64,000 nt of DNA, taken from assembly GCF_017351175.1 (NCBI RefSeq), contig NZ_JAFMPN010000008.1, forward strand, positions 1 through 64,000, in the 5' to 3' direction. Source of the DNA: Desulfovibrio sp. Huiquan2017. Lineage in GTDB: Bacteria > Desulfobacterota > Desulfovibrionia > Desulfovibrionales > Desulfovibrionaceae. This document shows positions 1 through 9,202 of this stretch, piece by piece (position 1 is the first letter of the stretch; each line of letters starts with the position of its first letter). The translations under genes were made by a program, and so were the position numbers. The notes beneath the pieces were generated by a model. That model did not search any database, was not told where the DNA came from, and saw only the letters and a program-made list of their open reading frames with translations.

Positions 1-213
1 GGTCTTGCGGGAGGCACCGGGCTTCCACGCGGGGAACTCGGAAAAAGGCTGGGGCAATGCGGCGTGCTGGGCAGGATGAGTATGTTGTGAGACGGAAATA
101 TCCTTGCGGAGCCTGGAGGGCTGATTCGTGGGCGGAGCGATCCCGCGCTTGACGAAAGCGCATTCCGGCTTCAAGCTGCATCAATCCCGAAACGATAAGG
201 AGACGCTATCTGC
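1..213. other. leading edge without a supported gene
   Basis: No reading frame here has convincing protein character. A short open frame runs in from the left edge and stops near position 80, so the tail of an upstream gene is possible but cannot be shown. The last 20 bases hold the ribosome-binding site (AAGGAG) of the next gene. Confidence 0.4.
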
Positions 214-972
214 ATGTTCACTCGCGCCATAACCCGCCGTCCCGGTCCCGAGATGGTGGATGGAATCACGACCGCCAACCTTGGAAAGCCGGATTTTACG
301 CTGGCCCTGAAGCAGCATGACGTCTATTGTCGGACCCTGGCCGACCTGGGGCTGGACGTGACCGTGCTGGAGACTGCCCCGGGATTCCCGGACTGCTGTT
401 TCGTGGAAGACACCGCCATCGTCTGTGAAGAGGTGGCCGTGCTCACTCCTCTGGGAGCGCCGTCGCGCCAGGGGGAGCAGCTGACCATCGAGCCGGAGCT
501 GGCCCGGCACAAGCCGGTGGTTCGGATCTCCCCGCCCGCGCTCATCGAGGGCGGCGACGTGCTCCTGGTGGACAAGACCTTTTTCGTCGGGCTGTCCGCA
601 CGGACCAATGCCGAGGGCGTGGTCGCCCTGGTCGATGCGGTCCGGCCGCACGGCTACGAAACCGTGGTCATCGCCGGTTGTCCCTCCCTGCATTTCAAGA
701 CCGACGTCAACTTCATCGGCAACAATACCCTTCTGGTTTCGCCTTGCTGCGAAAGCCTGCCCGAACTGGCCGGGTTCAAGCGCGTCATCGTCGAGGACGA
801 CGAGGCCTATGCCCGCAACTGCCTGTACATCAACGGCACCGTCATCGTGCCCGCCGGATTTCCCAAGACCCTGGCCAAAGTCCAGGCTACCGGCGTGAAC
901 ACCGTCGTCATCGATGTCTCGGAATTCCGCAAGTTGGACGGCGGGTTGACCTGCCTGTCGCTTCGGTTCTAG
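214..972 (+). CDS. dimethylarginine dimethylaminohydrolase (DDAH) family amidinohydrolase
   Basis: The 252-residue product matches the pentein-fold DDAH/arginine-deiminase superfamily, which hydrolyses guanidino groups of methylated arginines to citrulline and an amine. The family's active-site pieces are visible: an acidic substrate-binding stretch FVEDTA near residue 70, the catalytic histidine in SLHFKT near residue 152, and the nucleophilic cysteine close to the C terminus in KLDGGLTCLSLRF. The length is normal for bacterial DDAH. An AAGGAG motif lies upstream of the ATG and a terminator follows, so it looks monocistronic. Substrate (dimethylarginine, arginine or another guanidine) cannot be read from sequence. 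No signal peptide is seen, so it should be cytosolic. Confidence 0.88.
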   Translation: MFTRAITRRPGPEMVDGITTANLGKPDFTLALKQHDVYCRTLADLGLDVTVLETAPGFPDCCFVEDTAIVCEEVAVLTPLGAPSRQGEQLTIEPELARHKPVVRISPPALIEGGDVLLVDKTFFVGLSARTNAEGVVALVDAVRPHGYETVVIAGCPSLHFKTDVNFIGNNTLLVSPCCESLPELAGFKRVIVEDDEAYARNCLYINGTVIVPAGFPKTLAKVQATGVNTVVIDVSEFRKLDGGLTCLSLRF

Positions 973-1003
973 CGGGCGCGTCTGGCCCCGCCGTACTCGG
1001 AAA

Positions 1004-1036
1004 AAAGCCCCCGGCTCAAATGAGTCGGGGGCTTTC
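1004..1036 (+). terminator. intrinsic terminator after the DDAH gene
   Basis: The hairpin AAGCCCCCGGCTCA / TGAGTCGGGGGCTT has a short loop and is followed by a pyrimidine- and T-rich stretch (TTTCTGTCTTTTT). A poly-A stretch on the 5' side could let it act on the opposite strand too. Confidence 0.8.
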
Positions 1037-1096
1037 TGTCTTTTTAGGCGAAGGCGCGGTCCGGAAGTGGCGGAGAGGAGGCGTCCTTCCGGGAGC

Positions 1097-2485
1097 CTAG
1101 TACTGCGTCACGCGCTTGGGCAGGGTGAAGAACCAGAGCTGGGAGGCGGTGTCGGCGGGCGAGAGTTCAATATGGGTGCTCACCGGCTCGCCCTTGTATT
1201 TGACCTGGCCTGAAGCGTCCACGGTGTAAGCAGCGGCCTTGGTGACCGGCTTGCCGTCGGCGTCATTGACCGGGCTCACGACCTTGAAGGTGAAGCCGAA
1301 GTCGTTGTCCGAGGTCACGGCGATGGTGCGCATGTCCGGGAGCAGGGCTACGCCTTCCGCCTTGCCGGGCTTCCAGCCGTAGTCCTTGATGTCGATCAGC
1401 TTGGTTTTTTTCACGTACTTCACGCCCAGGGCTTCGACGGCCGCGCGGTCGGCCAGGGTCTCAAGTTCCTTGCCGTCCCTGGTCTTGACGCCGGTGATAT
1501 CCGAAGCGCCCGAGATGTCGATGAGATAGATCGGGATGCGGGTCTTGCCGTCGGCGTTCTTGCCCCGCTCGATGAGCAGGAATTGGGTTTCGGAGATTGC
1601 GTGCAGGTCGCCGATCTTGGCGTCGGCGGACTTCTTGTAGTTGTCGCGGTCGTGCGGGTAGGCGAATTGTTCGACCTTGCCGGTGCCCGGATCGAGGAAG
1701 AGCAGGCGGCAGAAGGTGGCCTTGGATTTCTTGACGTTGCCGTCCACATCGCAGATGGACTGGATGGCGGACAGGACCTTGTCGGACGGGGTCACGGCGA
1801 TGCCTTCCAGGCCTCGGTTGGGCTGGCGGGAGGCGGCGATCATGGGCAACCCTTTGCCGGGCACGTACTTCTTGATGATCTTGCCGGTGTAACCGTCAAC
1901 CTTGGCGATGAACGGGCCGTACTCGTCGCAAATCCACAGGAACCGTTTATTCTTGCGGTCGATGGCGATGCCTTCGGTGTCCAATCCCTCGGGATCGAAG
2001 GGCAGTTTCTTGAGGGCGTCGTTCAGCGGGATCTCGCCCGTCGCGCCCACGGAACCGAGCGGGATGGCCCGGCCCGAGACGGGGCGCATGCGCGCGTCCT
2101 TCAGGCTGATCAGGCTGGCGAGCACGGCGTGTCCGTCCTTGACGCGGATGGCGCCGAAGGCGGGATGGAAATTGGGGACCGGGAACATTTTGGTGGCCGT
2201 GGTCTTGCCGGACTCCGTCCATTTGGGGGCATCGGCGTTGGGGCCCCGGTCGGTGATGGCGTAGAACACGCGCGAGCCGTCGGCGGCGCGGCCCACGTAG
2301 GTCATGCCCGAGCCGATGCCGATGGTGAACCCGTCGGGGAAGCGGTCGGCGTACAGGCCCGTGTAGGGCACCATGAATTCCTTGGGGATTTCGATGTCGT
2401 ATTTTTCCACGGAGACGTCCGCGGCCCAGGCGGTCTGGACGGTGGAAGCCACAAGTAAAGCGGTCAGCAAGAGATAGCGCAGCAT
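1097..2485 (-). CDS. secreted esterase-like/phytase-family beta-propeller protein
   Basis: The 462-residue precursor begins MLRYLLLTALLVASTVQTAWA, a clear Sec signal peptide. The mature part resembles the 'esterase-like activity of phytase' family (PF13449), a beta-propeller of periplasmic or secreted proteins. Features include GLEGIAVTPSDK, DTEGIAIDRKN and KAEGVALLPDM, three related 'EG(I/V)A' blade motifs typical of this family. The start is set at 2485 because AGGAGG lies seven bases upstream and the signal peptide begins exactly there; an upstream in-frame ATG would add 19 unlikely residues. Substrate is unknown; phosphoester hydrolysis is family-level inference only. It lies downstream of no obvious partner. 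Confidence 0.8.
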   Translation of the reverse strand: MLRYLLLTALLVASTVQTAWAADVSVEKYDIEIPKEFMVPYTGLYADRFPDGFTIGIGSGMTYVGRAADGSRVFYAITDRGPNADAPKWTESGKTTATKMFPVPNFHPAFGAIRVKDGHAVLASLISLKDARMRPVSGRAIPLGSVGATGEIPLNDALKKLPFDPEGLDTEGIAIDRKNKRFLWICDEYGPFIAKVDGYTGKIIKKYVPGKGLPMIAASRQPNRGLEGIAVTPSDKVLSAIQSICDVDGNVKKSKATFCRLLFLDPGTGKVEQFAYPHDRDNYKKSADAKIGDLHAISETQFLLIERGKNADGKTRIPIYLIDISGASDITGVKTRDGKELETLADRAAVEALGVKYVKKTKLIDIKDYGWKPGKAEGVALLPDMRTIAVTSDNDFGFTFKVVSPVNDADGKPVTKAAAYTVDASGQVKYKGEPVSTHIELSPADTASQLWFFTLPKRVTQY

Positions 2486-2644
2486 GAGATGCCTCCTCAG
2501 TGAATTTGCCGGTATATACATGGGTGGCGGGGGGCGAAACATGGCGGAGGCATGACACTTCGTGACGGACTCGTGTCGATTGGGACGGCGGCCTGACGGG
2601 GGAACGGATGCCCCTGATCGGGGCGGGTTGCGGCCGCAGCGAAG

Positions 2645-3103
2645 CTAGCGGCTGGCGTATGTGGTGCGGTGTGTGGTGGAATTCCCCTGGCCGACGATGT
2701 CGATGACGGCGGTGTTGGTTCCTTCGGGGAATTGGAGTTCGATGGGGCCGATATCGAAATTGCCACCGAGCGCCTCACCGGCCCGCACGTCGCGGAACAG
2801 GCCGACCCAATACGTCGGGGCGCCCCGGAGCCGCTGCACGCCGTCAGTGTACACGATGTCCCACTCGTGCGCGAGTTCGTCTAGCAGCGCCTGGCCTACT
2901 TCGGCAATGCCTGCTGAAGGGGATTTGGGGCGGGGAGCGCCGACGCCGTGCTCCCAGTCTATGCCGCCGGTGGAGAGCGGGGGGACTTCGGTTCGCTTCC
3001 AGGCGATGTTGTCCTGCCCCGTGGCGTTGGGAGTGCCCCGATATATGGCCATGGTCCATGTCCGGTCGGTCGTGTTGTTGAGATCAACGTGATAATTACG
3101 CAT
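2645..3103 (-). CDS. conserved hypothetical protein, 152 aa
   Basis: Not confidently recognised. The protein starts MRNYHVDLNNTTDRTWTMAIYRG, which reads like the first strands of a small beta-sandwich: an N-N-T/S dipeptide-rich segment followed by W and Y residues. It is rich in Gly and aromatic residues, lacks a signal peptide and membrane segments, and ends HRTTYASR. The opening is reminiscent of RhiA-like or aegerolysin-like small beta proteins, but I would not assign either. It is followed downstream by the esterase-like gene on the same strand with a 159-bp gap and is preceded by the AsmA gene end. Confidence 0.6.
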   Translation of the reverse strand: MRNYHVDLNNTTDRTWTMAIYRGTPNATGQDNIAWKRTEVPPLSTGGIDWEHGVGAPRPKSPSAGIAEVGQALLDELAHEWDIVYTDGVQRLRGAPTYWVGLFRDVRAGEALGGNFDIGPIELQFPEGTNTAVIDIVGQGNSTTHRTTYASR

Positions 3104-3190
3104 GGTGTTTTCCTGTTGGCCGTGGCGGCCTTGCCCTATTGGTTGACGGGAGGGGGGCCGTCCCCCCCCCGGTTTGTTTTGGTCGGCGTG

Positions 3191-5221
3191 TTAGTTGAAA
3201 AGCCCCTTGAGCGGGTTTTCCCTTTTGCCCGTGGAGTCCTTGGGCCCGCCCAGGATGCTGTTCTTGAGGGTTTCCTCCAGCCCCTTGGCCCCCTGCTTGA
3301 AGGTGCCCTTGAACAGGGCCTCGCCCATGGCCTTGAGGTCCAGGGAGATGGACGGATCGTCCAGACTGCCCTTGACGTTAATGGGCAGGGGCAGTCCCTT
3401 GAGATCCTCGATGGACTTGCCGTCCTGGCCTTCCAGGGTGCCGACCACGGTGACCGTGGCGGTGTAATCCGTGGTGTTCTTGGGCAGGTCGGCCCAGCCC
3501 TGCCCGGTGACGCGCAGCAGCGGCGACTTCATGAGCAGATCCTTGTTGACGATGTGCCCGTCGGTCAGGGTGGCGGAGCCGAGCAGTTCGGCGAAGTCCG
3601 TCTTGGCCGGTTCGTCGCCGCTGACCGGTTGGCCCTTGAGACGGTTCCAGCCGTCGCGCAGCATCTTGGCCACGTTCACGCCGTTGATCGCCCCGTCGGT
3701 GAAGGCGAAGGACGCCGTGCCGGTTACGGACTTCTTGATGTTGTCGGGGGTCAGGCCGCTGCCCTTGAGGTCGTATTGGGCGTTGGCGGTGCCGGTCAGG
3801 TGTTCTTTGCCGGTCAGGTCCTTGATGAGCGGCCCGGCCTGAACGTCCTTGAGCCGGCCCGTTTCGGTCCAGGCGGCCAGGGGCTTATTCGCGTCCAGGG
3901 TGCCCCGGGCGGAATACTCTCCGCCATAGAGCTTGAGCGACGTCGGGTCGGCGGTGATCATGCCGTTTCGCGCGGTGACCACGCCCAGGATGTCGGTGAT
4001 GGTCAGGTTCATGGCCTTGAGCTTGCCCACGGTCAGCCGGGCCTTGACGTCCAGGTCCTTGAGCGCGCTCAGGTCGGGCTCCTCGGCCGGGGCAGCCGTT
4101 CCGGCGGGGGCGGGGCCGCCCTTGGCCGCCGCAGGCTTGTCGGCCGACTTGGGCGGCAGATAGCGGTCCGCGTCGATGTCGTCCACGTTGACGTTGACGG
4201 TCACGGCGGGCTTCTTGAAGTTTTTGACCGCGCCATCGGCGGTGATCAGGGTCTGGTCGAGCTTGAGTGTCAAGGATTCCAGGGTGGCCTCGGTGTCCGA
4301 GCCGTTGACCTTGAGATCGGCGGTCAAGGCTTCGAGAACCTTGGGGTCGGCCGTCGCGGGCGGGGTCATGCCGAGCTGTTTCATGAGTTCGCGCAGGGAG
4401 GCCTGGGCCAGCTTGATCTCGGCGGAGAAGGATGTGTCGCTCCCCGTGCTCTTGGCGAAGAGCAGGCCGGAGAGTTCCAGGTTGAGCAGCGAGAACTTCA
4501 TGTCGTCCACCTCGATGGAGCCCGCTTCCCGGTCGAACCGGGCGAAGCCGGTCAGCACCGGGCGGGTGTCCACCTTGGGGGCGTCGAGCTGGAGCCGGAA
4601 CTTGAGCTCGAACGGGAAGCGGATCTTGTCGCCGACCTCGCCGATGGTCAGGCTCAGATCGTTGACGGCGGTCCTGGTGTTCGCCTGCCAGTCGTCGTAG
4701 ACGATATTGGCGTTGGTTATCTCCACACCCTCCACGGACAGGGCCCCTGTCGAGCGGGGCGCGGCCCCGCCGTCCGGGCCTGGGGCGGTCTGTTCCGGCG
4801 CGACATCGGTCTTGCCGGATTTGGCCAGGTCGGCCCAGTTCGTCACGCCCTGTTTGTTTTTGGACAGGTTGAGGGTCAGCCCATCCAGGACCACGGTGCC
4901 CACGGCCACGTCGCCCGAGAGCAGGGGCAACAGGCGGATGGAGGCTTCGGCGCGGTTGATGCGGACCATCTCCTCCGGCGCGAAGCCCGGGGCGTTGCCG
5001 AGCGCCATGGGCCCGACCTTGAGGCCGAGCCAGGGGAAGAAGTTGAAGCCGATGTCGCCTTCAAATTTCAGTTCACGGCCGGTCTGGTCCTTGACCGCTT
5101 TGGATATTTCGGCCTTGTAGGCGTTGGGGTCCACCACGAGCACCAGGACGACGCAAGCCGTGATGAATAGGGCCGCCAGGGCCCCGATGACGATGAGGGA
5201 GATTTTGAGGGGCTTGTTCAT
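3191..5221 (-). CDS. AsmA family envelope protein
   Basis: The 676-residue protein has an N-terminal membrane anchor (residues about 7-30) followed by the AsmA start motif, with VDPNAYKAEI, GRELKFEGDIGFNFFPWLGL and a conserved LGNAPGF. The C-terminal half contains the AsmA repeats (VRTGDGA-like DGAINGVNVAKMLRD near residue 500). AsmA-like proteins are inner-membrane-anchored periplasmic bridge-like proteins implicated in phospholipid transport and outer-membrane biogenesis. A low-complexity Ala/Pro linker near residues 350-375 separates the two halves. It follows the DUF4197 gene by nine bases, so the two are probably co-transcribed from upstream of 5929. Confidence 0.88.
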   Translation of the reverse strand: MNKPLKISLIVIGALAALFITACVVLVLVVDPNAYKAEISKAVKDQTGRELKFEGDIGFNFFPWLGLKVGPMALGNAPGFAPEEMVRINRAEASIRLLPLLSGDVAVGTVVLDGLTLNLSKNKQGVTNWADLAKSGKTDVAPEQTAPGPDGGAAPRSTGALSVEGVEITNANIVYDDWQANTRTAVNDLSLTIGEVGDKIRFPFELKFRLQLDAPKVDTRPVLTGFARFDREAGSIEVDDMKFSLLNLELSGLLFAKSTGSDTSFSAEIKLAQASLRELMKQLGMTPPATADPKVLEALTADLKVNGSDTEATLESLTLKLDQTLITADGAVKNFKKPAVTVNVNVDDIDADRYLPPKSADKPAAAKGGPAPAGTAAPAEEPDLSALKDLDVKARLTVGKLKAMNLTITDILGVVTARNGMITADPTSLKLYGGEYSARGTLDANKPLAAWTETGRLKDVQAGPLIKDLTGKEHLTGTANAQYDLKGSGLTPDNIKKSVTGTASFAFTDGAINGVNVAKMLRDGWNRLKGQPVSGDEPAKTDFAELLGSATLTDGHIVNKDLLMKSPLLRVTGQGWADLPKNTTDYTATVTVVGTLEGQDGKSIEDLKGLPLPINVKGSLDDPSISLDLKAMGEALFKGTFKQGAKGLEETLKNSILGGPKDSTGKRENPLKGLFN

Positions 5222-5230
5222 GATTTGCTC

Positions 5231-5929
5231 CTAGAAAACTTTTTGCAAGAGTTCGCTGGCCGTTGCGATGTCGCCGGAGCGCACATCCTGTTCGGTCTGT
5301 GCCATGTACAGGAACATGGAATCCAGGGTCTTGTTGGTCAGGTAATCCACCGGGTCGAAGGCGGTCCCGGTCAGGGAGGAGAGCTGCTTGACCGCATTGA
5401 CGGCGTTGCCCGCCCCGGTCTTTTCCAGCGCGGCCCGAATCAGCGGGGCCGCGCCATCGGCCAGGGAGGGCCGGGTGCTCTTCTCGAAATAGTTGGTCAC
5501 GGCGTCGCTTTTGCCCGAGAGCAGGCCCGAAGGGTTGGCGAACTCCATGGTCTTGATGGTCTTCTGGAACAGTTGGCCGACGGCCGGGACGGCCGCCTCG
5601 GCCGCCGAATTGAGGTTGGACAACAGGTCCGGGGCCACGGTTTCGGCAACCTTTTGGTAACTGTCCGGAAGGGACAGGGAAGTGGCCGCCAGCTTGGAGA
5701 AGCCGCCGTCCCGGGACAAGGATTCCACAGCGGAATCCGCGCCCATGGAGAGCAGCTCGCGGAAGGCGGCCTCGATCTGGGACGGGGTTACGGACATCCC
5801 TGCGGCCTTGGCTCCGGCGTCACCGGCAGCCTTGAGGGCTTCGCCCCACCCCGCTGCGGCGGGGGCTGTCCACAGACATGAGAGCAGGAGCGGCAGGAGA
5901 AGGGCGGAGAAGACGTGTTTGACGCGCAT
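5231..5929 (-). CDS. DUF4197 domain periplasmic protein
   Basis: The 232-residue protein has a signal peptide (MRVKHVFSALLLPLLLSCLW, cleavage near APAAAG). The rest matches DUF4197: helical, with GWGEALKAAG, a central GGFSK and a C-terminal segment DYLTNKTLDSMFLYMAQTEQ that is the family hallmark. Function is unknown. The start was moved 11 codons inside the longest frame because the signal peptide begins at this ATG. Nine bases separate it from the AsmA gene, which suggests a shared envelope role. Confidence 0.82.
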   Translation of the reverse strand: MRVKHVFSALLLPLLLSCLWTAPAAAGWGEALKAAGDAGAKAAGMSVTPSQIEAAFRELLSMGADSAVESLSRDGGFSKLAATSLSLPDSYQKVAETVAPDLLSNLNSAAEAAVPAVGQLFQKTIKTMEFANPSGLLSGKSDAVTNYFEKSTRPSLADGAAPLIRAALEKTGAGNAVNAVKQLSSLTGTAFDPVDYLTNKTLDSMFLYMAQTEQDVRSGDIATASELLQKVF

Positions 5930-6052
5930 GATCGGCTCCGGTTTATTCGGGTAATGGGGCATGCCGAGAGAATAACACTCGGTGACCGTCCTGCCTAGGG
6001 GGCAGGATGATTTTTGGCGATGCGCACGTCGCCCGGCGCAGTGGCCCGGGAG

Positions 6053-9000
6053 CTAGGGCAGGGCGAGGCGCGCCAGGCCGGGATGGTCCGCCGGTACGCG
6101 CACGGCCCGGTACAGGGGCTTGGCCGGGCTCGCCTGTTCCCAGACGATCCCGCCCTGCGGCGCGACCTCCAGAAGGCGTCCGCTCGGGCCGTCGCAAATC
6201 AGTGTATTGCCGCCCGGCAGCCGCTCGGCACCGGAACCGTCCCCCTCCGACAGGGCGGAGAGGGACCGGTCGGCGTAGGACCAGACTTCCTGCGCGGCCA
6301 GGGCCGTGCCTTTGAAATAGTATTGCGGTTTGACTTCCAGGATGTCCGGTCGGCCCGTGGCCCGGTCCTCCCCGTTGTAGACCAGGATGGTTTCGGCTCC
6401 GGGCTTGCCGTGATCGACCCAGCGGGCGTCCCGGGGAGCGCGAAGTCGAGCCTCGCCCGCAGCGCCGTACGCCGCCGGATTGCCCCAGCGGAAGAGGATG
6501 TCGCCGCCCCGGCGCATGAGCCCGCCCGAGGTGGATGCGGCCTGTTCCGTGTTGGTGGAGTGGTCGATGATCCATATCTCGCCGATGTTGCGCAGGCTGA
6601 GGACGATCTGGTCCAGGGCCGGATTGTAGTCCATGGCGTCGGCGTGCAGCCAGTCCGGAGTGCGGCCGGGGTTGTAGTTCACGTCCATGCGACGGGGCAG
6701 CCGCACCGGGCTGGCGTAGTTGGGCGCGCCGGAGTTGGTGTTTTGCACCAGATGGTCCCAGACGTGCCACTCCCAGACGATCTGCCCGCTGCGCGGGCCG
6801 GATTTGCGTACCTCGACGATGTGTTCTGCCCAGATGCGGCCGTCGGGATGGTTGCGCACGGACGCGCCCGCCGCATCGAGTTGGGAGCCGTTTTTCAGTT
6901 CCCAGGCCAGGATCAGGACGTTGCCGTTGGGCAGGGGAGCGATGTCGTGGTGTTGGCGCACATCCTTGGATATATAACTATATTCCCAGACGATTTGTCC
7001 ACGCGGCGAGACTTCCTGGATGATCCCGCCATTGACGCCACGGCCTTCGAACGGGGTGCGCACCTCGCCCTTGGCCGGGGAGACCGTGCGCAACAGGTTG
7101 CCGTTGGGCAGGAGGTGGACCGTGCCGGTGGCCGGGTCTCGTCCCGTCCATGCCCTGACCGTCTTGCCGGTCTTGTCCAAAAGATAGGTTCCGGTCCCGC
7201 CCACGGGCGCGAACAGGGTGTAGCCAGCGCCCGGAACGGCGGAAGCCACGACCGGTGCCGCCGTCGCTGCGGCTTTCGGCGGAATGGAGGCCGTTGCGGG
7301 CTTGGCGGGTGCCGTCGGCCGGGGCTGCGGGGCCGGGCGGACCGGTTGCGCGGCGGCCGTCGCCTTGGCTTCCATGGGCGGCGCGGGGGGGGCGCTCTGC
7401 CTGCCTTCGAAACGGGCCAGTTCGGCCCGGGACACGCAGCCGTCGCCGTTGTGGTCCACGCGCCAGAACTGCTGGCGGACCAGCCCCGAGGTTTCGTTTA
7501 CGGTCAGGCATCCGTTGCCGTCCAGGTCCTGGGCGGCGATGGGGTCCGGTTCGGGCGCGGGCGACTGGGGCGCGGTGGTTTGAGATTCGGGCACGGGCGT
7601 GGGAGCCGGTTCGGGCGGAAGCGGAGGCGTCGCGGCCGGGGGGACGATCATGGCCGTGGATTCAGGTTCGGGCGCGGCGGGCGGCGGCGTGGATTCGGGG
7701 ACTGCCCGGCGGGGAGTCGGCGCGGGAGGCGCGGGCTCGGACGCCGGAGGCTCGGGAATTGCCGCGATGATCGCTTCCGGCGTCGGCGCGGGCGCGGCGC
7801 GGACCGGTTCGACAATGCGGGGCGGAGTGGCCGGGGCCTGGCCAGCCTTGATGAGCGCCTCCGGGGCCATGGCGGCGTAGGCCGGGTCAAAGGCGGGCAG
7901 GTCGCCCGTCAGGCCGTACTTGGTCATATCCGCATAGCGCGCGGGCAACTGCTCTTCCACGAATTGATAGCCGTTGGTCTTGTACCCGTTGTTGAGCATG
8001 GTCTCGGATTTGCGGTCCAGGGACGGGTTGGCGCGGAATACGTCCTTGCCGTCGAAGCCGTCCTGTATGACCGCAGCCTGGGCGCGGATGACGCTCGGCG
8101 GTTCGGAGAAAAATCGGTTGTCCTTCGGGGCCTCGTTGTCCCAGACCACGGTCTTGAGCAGCACGGCTAGGTTGTGCCCGCCCGCCTGGTGGATGGCCGG
8201 GCCGTCGTCCTGCGCCCGGTTGCCGGTGAAGGTGCAGTAATAGAGGGTGGCCGAGCTGCCGCCCTCGTTGGCCAGGCCCGCGCCGTGCGGGGCCTCGTTG
8301 TTGCGGAACAGGGAGTTGAGCAGGATCGGGCTGGCACCCAATCCGTTGTACATGCCGCCGCCCTTGAAGTCGCTCAGGTTCGAATCGAATAGGCAGGAAA
8401 CGAACAGAGGCCGGGCGCGCAGCACGTTGGCCGCGCCGCCGCCCCAGGCCAGGGCCGAATTTTGCCAGAAGGCGCATCGGAGGAAGCGGGGCGCGTGTTC
8501 CGGCACCGCCGCCGGATCGGTGGAAAGCATGTTGTAGACCGCACCGCCCTCAAGGGCATGGTTGTCCCGGAACACGCAGTTGCGCACCGTGGGGGCCGCG
8601 CGGAAGTTGACCATGCCCGCGCCTTGGCCGTCGCCCGGGGCCTGGGCCGCGTCTTCGGCGCTCACGGTCTTGCCGCCGTTCCAGCGGGCGTTCAAGGAGT
8701 AGCCCCCGGAGATGGTGAAGCCGTCGAGCACGGCCCGGTCGGCGCCGGTGACCACGTGGAAAACGTTGTCCTCGGGAGCGCCGGGCACGCCGATGTCGCC
8801 GGAAAGCACGGTTTGGTGCGCCTCGGGGTCTTGCTGCCGCCGTTCGGTTTCGTTGCCCGCGAATCCGCCCAAGAGAGAAACTCCGGGCACGAGCCGGAAG
8901 GTCGCGGTGCGCTCCGATCCGGGCGTATAGGTCCCGGCGGCCACCCATATCTCATCGCCGTCGGCGGCGAGCTTCAAGGCCTCGGCCACGCCCTTGAGGG

Positions 9001-9124
9001 GCGACGCCCAGGAAGAGCCGTCGCCGGGCTCGGCCGCGCCGTTGACGTAGAGGGTCCGGGCGTGGACGGTGGTTGCGATGAGCAGGGCACAGAACAGGAC
9101 GGGAAGTATGCGGCGCGCGGTCAT
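6053..9124 (-). CDS. secreted fusion: parallel beta-helix, Pro-rich linker with EF-hands, arylsulfotransferase-like propeller
   Basis: The 1023-residue precursor has a signal peptide (MTARRILPVLFCALLIATTVHA). Residues about 24-340 look like a right-handed beta-helix of the Pel9A/polymorphic-outer-membrane-protein type (LYVNGAAEPGDGSSWASPL, repeated short N-rich strands). Residues about 400-510 are a Pro/Ala/Glu-rich linker. About 515-570 hold two EF-hand calcium loops, DLDGNGCLTVNE and DHNGDGCVSRAE. From about 630 to the end is an arylsulfotransferase-type six-bladed propeller, with HHDIAPLPNGNVL, DWLHADAMDYNPALDQIVLS and IWIIDHS. Bacterial ASSTs transfer sulfate between phenols via a sulfo-histidine. 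The segment that usually carries a conserved His (family pattern QHDARW) reads PRDARW, so activity is doubtful. Exported; calcium may rigidify the linker. Confidence 0.8.
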   Translation of the reverse strand: MTARRILPVLFCALLIATTVHARTLYVNGAAEPGDGSSWASPLKGVAEALKLAADGDEIWVAAGTYTPGSERTATFRLVPGVSLLGGFAGNETERRQQDPEAHQTVLSGDIGVPGAPEDNVFHVVTGADRAVLDGFTISGGYSLNARWNGGKTVSAEDAAQAPGDGQGAGMVNFRAAPTVRNCVFRDNHALEGGAVYNMLSTDPAAVPEHAPRFLRCAFWQNSALAWGGGAANVLRARPLFVSCLFDSNLSDFKGGGMYNGLGASPILLNSLFRNNEAPHGAGLANEGGSSATLYYCTFTGNRAQDDGPAIHQAGGHNLAVLLKTVVWDNEAPKDNRFFSEPPSVIRAQAAVIQDGFDGKDVFRANPSLDRKSETMLNNGYKTNGYQFVEEQLPARYADMTKYGLTGDLPAFDPAYAAMAPEALIKAGQAPATPPRIVEPVRAAPAPTPEAIIAAIPEPPASEPAPPAPTPRRAVPESTPPPAAPEPESTAMIVPPAATPPLPPEPAPTPVPESQTTAPQSPAPEPDPIAAQDLDGNGCLTVNETSGLVRQQFWRVDHNGDGCVSRAELARFEGRQSAPPAPPMEAKATAAAQPVRPAPQPRPTAPAKPATASIPPKAAATAAPVVASAVPGAGYTLFAPVGGTGTYLLDKTGKTVRAWTGRDPATGTVHLLPNGNLLRTVSPAKGEVRTPFEGRGVNGGIIQEVSPRGQIVWEYSYISKDVRQHHDIAPLPNGNVLILAWELKNGSQLDAAGASVRNHPDGRIWAEHIVEVRKSGPRSGQIVWEWHVWDHLVQNTNSGAPNYASPVRLPRRMDVNYNPGRTPDWLHADAMDYNPALDQIVLSLRNIGEIWIIDHSTNTEQAASTSGGLMRRGGDILFRWGNPAAYGAAGEARLRAPRDARWVDHGKPGAETILVYNGEDRATGRPDILEVKPQYYFKGTALAAQEVWSYADRSLSALSEGDGSGAERLPGGNTLICDGPSGRLLEVAPQGGIVWEQASPAKPLYRAVRVPADHPGLARLALP

Positions 9125-9202
9125 GTCTTTATCCTTGAAGAATGTGCCCGTCTCTGCGCGGGAGCGACGACGGGGCGAGTTTGCCCGCCATCATGCCTGA
9201 TT

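Noticed and set aside
2948-5170. Long plus-strand open frame opposite the AsmA gene
   Set aside because: It is exactly antisense to a well-supported AsmA protein, and its product is dominated by Gly, Val, Leu and Asp-Gly repeats produced by reading GC-rich codons backwards.
6014-8170. Plus-strand 718-residue frame opposite the beta-helix fusion
   Set aside because: Product is Arg/Gly-rich low complexity and antisense to domains with clear EF-hands and propeller motifs.
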